Origin: Talinum fruticosum
Lineage: Eukaryota > Streptophyta > Magnoliopsida > Caryophyllales > Talinaceae
Assembly (NCBI GenBank): GCA_021018815.1
Contig: JAITYX010000085.1
Location: 1,798,001-1,862,000, forward strand
Length of the DNA stretch: 64,000 bases
Direction: 5' to 3'
Below, piece after piece: positions 36,166 to 47,221 of this stretch (positions are counted from its first letter, which is position 1; every line of letters begins with the position of its first letter). The position numbers and the translations under genes were made by a program. A model generated the notes under the pieces. That model was not told the DNA's origin, ran no database searches, and saw only the letters and a list, made by a program, of their open reading frames with translations.

Positions 36166-39103
36166 TGTGAGATCCCGAAATTTCGTGTGCTTTCTCGGTA
36201 ATGAATTAAGCACTAAAAGTTAAGTGAAAAATTCAAAATTATTAAATTAAGTGAATTAGAATTTTTTTGAGTCGAATTAGAAGCCGAGAACTAAAACCGA
36301 GCGTGGGCTAGATAAATTGGGCCTTGTAAAGTTGATTTGGGCCCAAACAAGATAAAAAAAAAAAGAGAAAAGGAAATGGGCTGGATGGATGAATTGGCTG
36401 GCATTTTAGGAGGAGTTGGCAAATGATGAGAGCAAAAGAATTAAGGGTCCAATTGGAATGAAACAACGACTTAATTAGGTGTGCTTAGGAGAAGAGGAGA
36501 GAGAAATTAGGATTGAGAACAAAAGAGGAGGAACAAAGAAGCGAAGCGGGGAAAGAAAAGAATGGGAAAGCGAGAAACAAAGGAAAGCGAGAGAGGGAGC
36601 AGGGGAAGGCAAGAGAGGGCGAGAGGCCGGTGGCCGGTGGCCACCGAACGGCAAGGGCACCGCTGTCGGTGTGCAAGGGAAAGCGAGAGCTCGGGAGGCC
36701 GAGCAAGGCTAAGGAAAAGGGGAAAAGCGAGAGACCAAGAGATAGAGACCATGAAGTGTAAGCGAACGTGAGGGCCGAGGAAGGCGATCGGTGAGCACGG
36801 GAACCGTAGCCGAGGCCGGCGAGCGAGAAGAGGATGGGCAGCGGAACCGGGCGGAACCTGCACGTAACCGAGACCGGAGAGCGAGAACCCGAAAACAACA
36901 GAGCGAGAGGGAGACAGCAAGAGTTTGAGCAAAGGTAGAAGAAGTGGGTGTCGGGAAGAAGAAGGAAGAGGGAACCGAGAGGAAGAAGAGGAAGCAAAAC
37001 CCAATTCGAAATCGAAATTCAATCCTTCCAAAACCGAAATTCTTAGAACCTCTAAGAATTCAAGGTGAGTAACCTAAATTCATCCTCTAAAATAAAATGA
37101 ATTGGGTGGATTGAACATGAATTCGAAGCATGAAATTGGAAACCCTAAGTTAATTGAAGAAGTTAGAGGCCTAAATTGAAGAAACTAAGCAACCCATGAA
37201 TTGAAAAGCATGTTGCGATATTTGCCTAGTTCATGAATTTAATGATATTTGAGCATTGTCGAGCATGATTATTGAGAATTGGATGAGATTAGCTTGAACG
37301 AATTAGGGGAAAAAGTCGAACGTTAAGTTCATGACTTATGTGTAGATTTTCGATAATTATGCATGCTGTCCTAATTTTCTGTGAATTCATGTGTAGCCCA
37401 AATTTCCTGAAAATTTTACTACAGCTTTGTGGAAATTTATGGAAATTTTCTGTAAAATTTGGTATGCATTGGATGAGTAGATTGGGAGATATGCAATTTT
37501 GAGTAAAAATGTGCTGTTTTGGGCTAAATCGGAACTAAGTGAGTAACTGAATTAAGAACTGAAATTTAAGAAGCTGTGTGGCTAGACTAAAGGATATATA
37601 TCGATTAAGAAAAGATATAGAACCATAAACCACTTATACCCGATAATACGCGATCATGAAAATGATAAGTTCATTGATGGGAATCCTAGTTGGCATGTTT
37701 ATGTGATTATGTGTTTATCCCGAATTACATCGATGATAAATGACATAAGCATGCATATGTGAAATGAATTGATCGTACTTGAGTTGGAACTTGCTTATGT
37801 GAATTGCTTGTTTTGAAGAAGTTACGCATGAACGTGTTGAGCATGAATTATATGAATTAAGTGTATCTTATGTATAAGTAATAAGAAGATAAGAAACATA
37901 AAGAACTAAAGAAGGGAGAAAGGATTGTGTTATTGATTTAAGACCTCACGAATTAAAGAACCCTCTCGAAGCTATGACCATAGAAGTGTCTGTCAACCCG
38001 AAGCCACGAATTGAATTGCTTCCAAGAATTATTGACAGTATGCGTCCTTCGGGGAAGGGAGGCCGCTCGAGGCCATGAATTGTTTTTCCTCGAGGCCACG
38101 AATTGTATGCCTCCATGAACCGAGCCCACGAATTGTTTTGAATCCAAGAACTGGGTCTTTAGAGCGAACATAAATCTTCTTTCCATTCGAAACTAAGAAG
38201 ACTTAAAAGAATTATGATATGAAGAATCAAATGATCGTGCATATCGAATAAGAAAGAAAGAACCAATGATTTATGAAGTGCACGATTGAACTCAAGAAGA
38301 AGAACGAATCCTGTTTTCGTAAGAAATGAATGCGATAAGAACGAAGATATGGTTTATGTGATAAATGATTTACATGATGAATGATTCTATGACTTACTTG
38401 AGTAGAAAGACGAATGAAGTATGTTTGATTGAATTCATGAGTAATTAATGTCATTATGTTTCTTAGCAAGTTGGTAAGTTTAGAATCTCACATGTCTTAA
38501 GCATGTATGATCCGAATCGCATGTTATGAATGAATTGTGAACTTATGTGTGTTTGTTAATGAATTAATATGCAAAGTGAAACCCGGGGTTGGGTTTGGGT
38601 TATTCACCGGGCTAGTGAGCTCATGACATCACCAACATTTCAGTACGTAAATTAAGACCGCAGGAGTTGCCTTTGGCTTTCGAAATAGCGAGTTGGCTAG
38701 GAGATGCCGGTCTCACTGCATGTTTATTTGTCTTTTGTTTGTAAGGATGTTGTAAAGATCAGTTGTATTTGAACTTAAGCTTTGACCATGAATGTAAAAT
38801 CCCTATGTGAATACTCCAAGCATTTGGCTCGTTGAGTCCGTGTTGTGTTACTCCGAGCGTGTGGCTCGTTGAGTTTAAGATTGCATTTCGTGCGGGGTTA
38901 AGGCTTTAAGCCTATGGGATTAGCCATATTACATAGGAAACTCTGCCGAAATTTCCGGAAAAACCTTTGAAAACTCGGAACCGCGCTTCCGCCAACCTAA
39001 GAAAGGGTTATTAACCCCAAGTTGAGACCTTAAGCGGCCTTAGGGGTTCCTCTCGGGGAACCCCGGCATGTAATACTCCTAGGGTGGGTCTAGGGGTGTT
39101 ACA
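36166..39103. mobile_element. Long solo-LTR-like element, 2.9 kb, innermost layer
   Basis: Ends TGTGAGATCCCGAAATTTCG and TCTAGGGGTGTTACA; perfect TSD ATTTA at 36161-36165 and 39104-39108. There are no coding domains. A GA-rich, GC-rich island (about 36480-36990) creates long low-complexity frames on both strands that I do not regard as genes. Solo LTR of a Tekay/Del-type chromovirus is an inference from the end motifs and length. Confidence 0.82.
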
Positions 39104-41679
39104 ATTTATATGCATTTACGATCACCAAACTTTTAGTTTTCGCATACCTATCCATATTGTCCACTTCGATCTCGATATTCATACATTTCCTGGAAATAAG
39201 CTATTGAGGATATAGTTTGAATTCGTACATAACAATTGATGAGTTTAATTTCCTATTCTTGTAATAAAACTCAAGTTTGATCTTTTGCTTCTATCACCTC
39301 TTGTATGTGCTTAATGCAGCCTAACCTTAATTTTACCACTCGTTTCATCTAGTATGTCTATCTCAGAACCGAATATACTTCCTACTTAAGGTGTCGGTTT
39401 AGTTTCCCAATTTTCTAAAAATTTTGGCAGAGTTTCGTTTGAAACATGGCCTAACCATTAGGCTAAAAGCCTTAAAAACCCGCATAAAATCCACAATAAA
39501 ACTCAACAAGCCACACGCTCGGAGTACACAACTCAACGGCCACACGCCGAAGTATATTTACAACCACAAAAGCCAAGTTTCAAACCAGTATATAAACCAA
39601 GTTACAATCTCGTCAATGTTCTCATTTTCTTGTGCTCATGAACTTTTCAATTTCTGATTACGACATATATATATTTATAGCTAAGGCTCCGGTTAAGCAA
39701 TTTAATCATAGAAATCCCGATTATCGGGAGATGGCTCTGTACGATTAATTCCTTTATTAGTATTACCAATAATTAGTTAATGATTTAGCGTATCGTAGAT
39801 AAAATAGTGAAACTCATTAATATTTCGACATGTTAACATTTAAATATTTTGAAAAGTGCGATGACAGTAACGTACCTGAGATAGTTGTTCGTTTCCCCTT
39901 AAATATCGCTTCGATATTTTCCTCGAACATGTCGTTCCTGTCGCTTTCTGTTTTCAAGAAGTAATTTGATTGATGCATTAATAAACTGAATAGTTACTCT
40001 CTATTTGTGATAAACTTTTCACATTTGACTTCCTCTAATTCCCCACTTATTACCCAAATTCATTTGAATTTCTAACTTCCTTTGATTCTCGTAAATTTCT
40101 TTTCCCCTCCTCCTTCTACTCAATTCAACATTCTAATTTTCTTTTCAAGTCAAGTCTCACTCTAAGTAATTCTTCGAATTCTCGCAAAGATCATCACACA
40201 TTGAATTATTCTTGTCTTTTCACCACCATATTACTTATTATCACCAAATTACTAACTCCACCAAGGTCTCTATTAATTTCAATAAAGTTCCCAAGTATAA
40301 CCCAATTTCATTTTTCAATCAAGCTTAACATAACCTAATTTTAACCATTTTCCCCATGATCATATATCTATAATCTCATCCACTTTCTACATTTCAAATT
40401 CATTTGTACTTGTACAATTAGACCAAGATTCAATTACGTTAATTTACTCAAGTTTAGCACACATACAAACCAATAAATGCAATCCTCCATCAATCTTCAA
40501 TGTCTCATTTACACATTCTTGAAACCAACTCCCAACAACATACGTGTTCGTATTTCTAATCATCCTCAATATCTTTCTTGCAATTCCTCCACAACTAAAT
40601 AATTCATTCATACTCATATTAAAGTTAAACAAACACATTCATAATTACAAATAAACCCAAATCAATTTTCAATTCCACTTCAACACATAATAATCCCTAA
40701 ATCCAATTTCATTTTCTCCCACAATTCCTTCACTTCCACCATAATCAATTCACAATTCACATATACTTGCCTAATTATTCAATAATAACATAAATTTGTG
40801 ATAAAATTTGCTTAGAAATGGGGAATTCGTAATGTAAATTTGCTTAGAAATAGGGAATTAGAGATATACCTCAAAGGGGGTTTGAAGTGGAATTGGTGGT
40901 GGTGATCCGGCCGCGTGAGAGGTTGGTTGGCGGCGTCATGCACCGACGAAGGATCGGTCGGCAGCCGGGGGCGGCGCTCGTCCGACCGAGCGTAGCAGCG
41001 GCAGGGCTGTCCCGCCCGCTTGACGTGAAACGAGAGGAAGGAGTGGGGAGAAGAAAGCGTTCGTGGCGAGAGAGGGGCGACAAGCAGACGAAGGCGTCGG
41101 CGGCAGCTCGCGGACGGTGGCACCAGCCTGGTCCGGTGGCAGGCGGCAAGCAAGGACAGGGCTGCTAGCGCATGAATAGAGCATCGAGGAGAGAGAAAAG
41201 GTGCTCGAAGGCAGCAAGGTGGCGGCTGCAGTCCGGCCGATGGTCGGCGAGCGACACTGCAATAGGGGCAGGGGAGGAGAGGGAGGAGATGTGTGAGAGA
41301 GAAGATGAATGTGTTAGCTTGCTTTTCAAACACTCCCTCACTTATTTATTCCCGATCCTTCCACCATCTTCTTCGCCCTTTTTTTTTTTCTATTTGTGTT
41401 ATAATAATTTGTCTATATATGTATACTTGTTTTATTTTATTTCTTTTTACTTATTAATTTAATTTATTCAAATTCGGAATAAAATTATTCGAACATATAT
41501 ACATGTCACAAGTACAAACATAAATTTGTACGAATTACCCATTATTATTTGCAATTATCAAATTTGTTCGCATCTTTTATTTCGATTTCGTATTTTTGCG
41601 CGGCTCAAAGCTCTTAAACAATATTAAGACGATAAAATGCAAAATTAATTGCGATTAAGTTTCGGGGTATCACATGAAG

Positions 41680-43290
41680 CGTGCTATTGGCTTAGCGAAA
41701 CTCTCAACCTTTTCTTTGAGCTCCCCATTTTCCAACCCAAGTACACGAGCATGCTCAATCCATTGATGTAACTTAGAAGTTAAGTTATGCACTCGTTACT
41801 CTCAAATCCGAGTCATCCGGAGTAGCAACTTTCGTTGATTTGAAGGACATGGTGTTTTTAAGTTTTTGCCTCGGATCCAAGTCCATAAATGCGACCTTTT
41901 TGTTCGCATTGGCTTTTACCCACAATTCATGTTGTGAAGGGGTGGACACACGGCCCTCTTCCGAGTTGGGATCATTAGTACAAGGTTGAGTGGGTTGAGT
42001 GTTTTGCAACTCTTCCCACTCTTTTTCAAACTTTTCCTGAATAATATATAAATTTTTGAGGCATGTAACTATCAAAGGTTGTCAAAGAAGACCTTATATT
42101 GAAAATTTTGAAAATTGCATATATAAGGTAACTCACATAAATGGCCTTAGATTTCTGGTCAACCCATTGGTCGTTTTTGGTCTTGTGGGTTCGTGAAAAG
42201 AGTTGGATCAGTAGAGGAAGAACTCCTTTGAGCTCTTTCATCTAAATACAAAAAAGTTAGTAGACATTCAATTTGCTAATTTGAACATGTTAGTAGTTGC
42301 ATGCATAATCACTAAAGGGGTATGTACCAATCGCCGGTATGCTTCGTCATAGAGATTGAGCCACAAGTATGAAGCAATGAACCAAGTCCACCTTAATCAA
42401 GCATTGTGGTTTTTTAAGCCTCGCTCACGTAACTTCTTGTACTTAGCGGTTTCCCAAGTATTCTAACAACTCTCTTCACTAGTTGTCACCCAACCATATC
42501 GGCTTCTTTTTAGTTTTCCTTGCTTTCAGCATGAAGTTCTTCAATCGATCACTTCCTTTTTCTCAAAAGTTCTTCCGATTTGGACTTCATCGGTTGGAGA
42601 CCAAGTGTAAAATTTCTATATAAATGGAAAAGTAGTTTATAAGTTATAAAATTATAATATAATGCTCAAACATACACAATAAGTCATTATGTTACCTCAA
42701 ATTCAGAAAACTAAAGATTTGTCATTACCTTAAACTCATAAAACCAAAGATCTCTTTGTGATCGAGGAACTTTACCCCATGTAGGCCATGCTCCACCATA
42801 CTTGCTTTGGAAGATGTGGGAAATTGTGCTCACCACTTTATCAATAGGAAAGAACCTAATCAAGAAACATACAAAACAGTTAGTTATAATATTCTACTAT
42901 TAAGCTTATTTCATTTTATTATTTATTATCACACTTACCCTTCACCATCCGGCTCAATGCAAATCTTTAATCGGTTGCTAACATTGCTTGATTCAAACTC
43001 ACTAGCATGCTCATCACCCGCTTCAGTTGCACCATCATTCGTAGGCCTTTGTGGTGGCCTTTGTTCGGCACCAATGTTGATGCATGGTATAAATGTCATA
43101 CCATATTGGTTGTATGAGTACGTATAGGGCAGGTTTGAGTACGGATGAGCATGCTTGAGAATGTGGATATGAATTGTACGGACCTCCCCCAGTGGAGTTT
43201 GCATGTGCGAGATGTTTGGAGTTGTACCCATTGGAGGTTGGAAATAAGGAGGGTTTGGGATGAATAACTCATCCATAGGAGTTTGGTTTT
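41680..43290 (-). pseudogene. CACTA-2 second ORF, PTTA/En-Spm plant transposase (Transposase_24-like)
   Basis: The minus strand starts MDELFIPNPPYFQPP (43276) with a proline-rich N-terminus and a RLKICIEPDGEG exon end followed by a donor GTAAGTG. After a short intron comes FFPIDKVVSTISHIFQSKYG, then GGAWPTWGKVPRSQRDLWFY, a signature of this family, again followed by a donor. Further exons read HKTKNDQWVDQKSKAIY and TPSQHELWVKANANKK, then a coiled-coil-like ENGELKEKVESF. In En/Spm the counterpart binds subterminal repeats. Exon-intron structure is still readable, but the last exon is split by an LTR element and small lesions occur. Confidence 0.82.
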
Positions 43291-43742
43291 AAGGGAAGTG
43301 TGGAGAGAGTGATTGAATGTAAGGAGGGTTTTAAGGGGGCTAGAAGTATTTACATTGTCACCTTCACCATCGGTATTGACGTTGTTTCTAGCCCTTCCCG
43401 AGTTGCTCGATCTTTTGACTCGCCTCTACCTCATTTCCATAATTCCTAACATAAACAACATATAAACATTAGTAAACATCCAACGGTTAAGGATAGATTA
43501 TATAAAATTGTTGCACCTTCAAATAAGCATTAAGAAAGTACACGTTAGTGAAAAACACGTAAGCGTTAGATATAAATATTCTTCTATTAGAAATTACGCC
43601 TTACTCAATCTAAATTGTTTCACCTTCAACGCATTAGTAAGAATTCATTTGATTACAACATAAATAAAAGTGATTAAATATAAAAAAACATAAAAGAAGA
43701 CATAATTTGTGACAACATCCATATTATTAGCCATCATCCTCA

Positions 43743-44800
43743 TCATCGAGTATCATCATCGTCTTCTTCACTATCCTCTTCTTCATCATTGAATATGAGA
43801 TATTCTTTTTCCTCATCGGTGATGTTATCATCATCCCATTCACCTTCATCATCTTCTTCACCATCCTCACTAGCATCCTCAATCCCATCTTGTTGGTTTA
43901 AAAGAACATCATCAACTAATTCTTCGAGCTGATATTGAGTTATCAACCAAAGTGTCCGGTAAAGTTTCCATAATAGGATCGATTGTGCCCATACTATCCT
44001 CTTGGAATGCAAGAGGAATAGTATATTGGTCATCAACTCGACCTTTGGTTTTGTTGCCCCTACGTTAGAGAGTCTTTCCCTTTGACGCTTCCATCTCGCA
44101 TGACCACAAAACTTGCGTGATTCAAGATTAATGTCCTCTTTGTAAGACAACATGCAACCTTTTCCGACAACAATCAATTTTTTGAACATCCATCCCAAAA
44201 TTTTTAATGACCTTCTTTGCATGGTAAATGTCATGAGGAACCCGGGTATCGGGAGGACAAATCTCCTTCATAAGTTGAGCAATATCATTAAAGCAATTTT
44301 GAGGTATGTTATAGTCGGACTTGATGCTCAACAGTCTAACGGTTGCGAGACAACTCGAGTGTGAGTTTCATTTCCTTCCCACAAAGGTCGTTGTGCAGCC
44401 TCAACCATATTAAAGAAAGATTGGGCATTGGTAATTGGAGGCTTACTTGTAGAGCCTTGATTTGACATCATGGCATCTCGTGACCATATCATTCATACGG
44501 TCGATATTTGATTCTACATCGCCATAGTTCATATGATTGGAGCCACTTTCGTCGTTGAATATGTTAGAAGTCATACTATCATCCTCATTTAACCGAGGAT
44601 CTATTTCTCCATGACTTGTCCAATACCAATAGTTTGGAAGAAAACCATATTGATAAAGGTGTAACTTAACTTCTTTGAGATCCTTATACTTCCGATTTTT
44701 GCATTTACGACATGGACACCTATATTCTTGATTATGTACAAATTCTGATTGACTTCTAGCATGTGTATCAAACTCCTCAACTCCATCTAAAAACTCTTGT
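43743..44800 (-). pseudogene. CACTA-2 TNP2 transposase, N-terminal part plus acidic tail
   Basis: The minus strand shows a Transpos_assoc-like stretch (44790-44600), then NCFNDIAQLMKEICP, DIYHAKKVIKNFGMD and GCMLSYKEDINLE (canonical DCMLFYKEH.NL), then CGHARWKRQR. The long catalytic body that should follow, several hundred residues, is missing. Instead an Asp/Glu-rich segment (DEEEDSEEDDDDTR) closes the frame at 43743. This looks like an internal-deletion derivative, unable to make active transposase. Confidence 0.8.
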
Positions 44801-45785
44801 CTATATCTAATTCAACCAAGTAATAACTTACGATACATCCATCTATGATGCGTAGGCCAGTTCATATATATTCTAATTGATATTTAACAATTTATTCGAT
44901 TATTAGTTATTAATCAATACTTGGAGATGTTATGATTACCTTTCTTTAGTCTATAATGAACATAATATATAACCATTATGCATTGAACATATACTTTTCT
45001 TATACATAATTTCTTTAATTTCTATATTTTACTCTTAATTATTTATTTCATCATTAAATTAACCATACCTAATTATTATAAATAAACTCGCACAAATAAA
45101 ATTCATTACATTATTTCTACCTAACTAGTATAAATTAATTCACACACAAATATAATTTATAAAATTATTTCAAAATTTACAACAATAATTTTATTTCTAA
45201 TTTCACACAATTAACCACTATCTATTGATAAATTGTCAAAAGTTCAATAAATTTATAAATAAATCACAAACAATATTTACTTCAACTTCAACAATTTTTT
45301 TCAACAAATCTAACCTCACATATTTTAAACAACACAACATATATACATAAATCCCACAATTGCACTTTTTTTTTTTTTCAAATTCATTCACAAACAACAT
45401 TAATTTGCATCAAATTATATAAAATCATCAAATTATACTAAATTATTCAAAACCTTAAATCTAATAATAATCAAGAAAACACTACCTTGAAATACTTGTT
45501 AGGCGGCAGTGGAAGTGGCGGCGGCATGACCGGCGGCAACAATAGCAGTCTCCTCCCAGCTGCAGCAACGAAGATCTCCTCCCGACTGTCCTTGAACTCC
45601 TCCGGCCAAACTTTACAAATAAAAGGGCGGTAGACCGGAAGTAGCGGCAGCGGACGTTGGCAAGGGCGGAGGACGGGCGGCTGTCGGTGGCGGTTGGGTA
45701 CTCTCGCTCACTATCGCTCGCACTCGCTCTCTCTCTCCGGTTTCAGTATCGCTCGGTCCGGCTGAAAGGCCGGATCTGAAACTTA
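44801..45785 (-). other. CACTA-2 leader region
   Basis: A very AT-rich 700-bp stretch is followed by a GC-rich block at 45490-45780 (GGCGGC, CCGGCGGC). It has no coding domain. It probably contains the promoter and first untranslated exon of TNP2. Confidence 0.4.
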
Positions 45786-45789
45786 TAAC

Positions 45790-46130
45790 AGGTTAGCGAC
45801 GGAAAAGTCCGTCGCTGATCCGCCGCTAAGCTAATTTTTTAATTAGTGACCAAGTGACGGAAAATTCCATCTAATTTTATTTTAGTTTTTTTCTAGATCC
45901 GGAAATTTTTTTCCTCCAGCTACGGCTTAGCGACGGAATAGTCTGTCGCTCCTCCCGACAACGACGGAATAGCGACATACACTTCTGTCTCTATTTCAAA
46001 AATAACGACGGAAACGGATATCCGTCGCTATCTCGACACACTTGCTGTTTTTGAGTTTCCATCGTTGATTCCGTCGTTGTTTGGTGACTGAACCGTATCC
46101 GTCGCTAATTTCCGTTGCTAATTAACGCTT
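45790..46130. repeat. CACTA-2 right subterminal repeats
   Basis: Multiple TTAGCGACGGA / TCCGTCGCT units matching those at the left end. Confidence 0.85.
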
Positions 46131-46143
46131 TTTAGTAGTGAAG

Positions 46144-46950
46144 AAAATGTCCCAACTGAAGGGTTTGTCACAAACTTTTCTATTTGCAATGTGAGAGCCT
46201 CCACCTTGTTGGCTAAAAGAGCCACCTGCATCCACGTTATGCTTTACGCGCTCTCGATCATCTCTTCCAACACCCCGAGTTGTAGGCATTGGAAGCCATC
46301 TCCTTCAATAGAGTATTAGCTTGCTCTGGTGTCTTCTTCATAAAGGTAACTCCTGAAGCGTTGTCTACAAATTGACATACCGAATCTGAAATCCCCTCAT
46401 AAAAGATTTGAACGAGCATCCAAGGTTGAATACCATGATGAGGGCACTCTCGCTGCATCCCTTTTAAATCGCTCCCATGCTTCAAGCAAAGACTCCCGAG
46501 ATGTTGCTTAAACTGGATGATGTCAAGCCTTAACTTGGATGTCTTTCCCGACTTAACTTGGATATCTTTCTCGGTGGAAAGAACCAATTGAAGAAGGCAA
46601 GGTTCAACTCATCCCAAGTGCTCGAAAGAGTTGGAAGCACAATTTTTAAGCCGGTTCTTTGCCTTGTCGGTGAGGGAGAAAGGAAAGAACTTGAGTCCGA
46701 TATACTCATTACTTACTCCCATCATCTTAATCATGCCACACCGCTCAAGGAATGAGTTGATGTGCTTGATAGTGTTCTCCGAAAGAGAGCCTCTAATCTA
46801 ATTATGCTTGATGAGGCTTATGAAACCGAGCTTGAAGTCAAAATTGGTTGTCTCCAGCAGATCAAGCAACATAATAGCGGAGCCTCCCGTACTCGTGGTA
46901 GGAGCTGAATAAGATTGAAGGTTACAAGGTGGAGGTGGATTTCCAGCCAT
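46144..46950 (-). pseudogene. Athila-like gag, N-terminal and central part
   Basis: The ATG is at 46948-46950 (minus). The order is typical of Athila/Tat gag: MAGNPPPPCNLQS, a segment around SENTIKHINSFLERCG (canonical DPN.HL..F...C), then FFPFSLTDKAKNRL, then the segment with CPHHGIQPWMLVQIFYEGIS, FVDNASGVTFMKKTPEQA and MASNAYNSGCWKR. Stops and frameshifts are present. The CACTA-2 element is inserted just after; the tail resumes at 34101. Confidence 0.88.
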
Positions 46951-47200
46951 AGTTTGCTTCTTTCTTCGCCTACGAGCTGCACCACTTAGTCTCGCTAGCG
47001 AGTTGCTTCGATTTTAGGATCAAGAGGTGCTAATTCTTCACCTCTATGATCCCTCCTAAGCATGCACTTAAGAAACTACACCAAGCGTAAGTAGGCTCAA
47101 GCAAAGATAAAAGGAAAAACAAAATGAAGAAGAAAAATATAGAAAAAGAAAAGGCTCAATTCAAAAGTGCACGTTGCTTAGACTACGAAGTGGCGCTAGC

Positions 47201-47218
47201 TCCTCGGCAATGACGCCA
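47201..47218 (-). other. Primer-binding site, tRNA-Asp type
   Basis: Minus-strand TGGCGTCATTGCCGAGGA lies three bases from the 5' LTR and matches the usual Athila/Tat site TGGCGCCGTTGCCGGGGA at 15 of 18 positions. Confidence 0.8.
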
Positions 47219-47221
47219 TTT

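Larger units (their letters stand above)
34906..41674. mobile_element. Long solo-LTR-like element, 3.8 kb net, inserted in CACTA-2
   Basis: Ends TGTAACGCCCC and GGGGTATCACA; TSD TGAAG at 34901-34905 and 41675-41679. Excluding the nested element at 36166-39103 it is about 3.8 kb. No gag or pol domain and no internal LTR pair are visible, so a solo LTR of a long-LTR Gypsy family is inferred. A GC-rich island at about 40870-41330 gives long Arg/Pro/Ser-rich chance frames on both strands. Read in reverse it begins TGTGATACCCCGAAAC, much like the start of the nested element, so the two are probably related and opposite in orientation. Confidence 0.82.
34105..46140 (-). mobile_element. CACTA (En/Spm) transposon 2, internally deleted and invaded
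   Basis: The left end is CACTACTAGAAAAATGACGA. The right end on the minus strand is CACTACTAAAAAGCGTTAAT. The 3-bp TSD AAG lies at 34102-34104 and 46141-46143. Subterminal TAGCGACGGA / TCCGTCGCTA repeats fill about 34130-34450 and 45790-46130. Minus-strand genes are a truncated TNP2 (44800-43743) and a PTTA/En-Spm second ORF (43290-41680, ending 34907-34796). Without the nested LTR elements it would be about 5.3 kb. It is inserted in gag of the Athila-like element and is a different family from CACTA-1 by ends and subterminal motif. Confidence 0.93.

Noticed and set aside
36485..37031. Overlapping open frames of 170-174 codons on the minus strand, plus shorter plus-strand frames
   Set aside because: They lie in a GA/GC-skewed island of an LTR-like element, are dominated by Ser/Leu/Pro/Phe or Arg/Glu/Lys, and overlap in several frames with no domain.
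40812..41333. 173-codon minus-strand frame and overlapping frames
   Set aside because: Low-complexity Arg/Pro/Ser/Leu translation of a GC-rich LTR island; no homology recognised and several frames are equally open.
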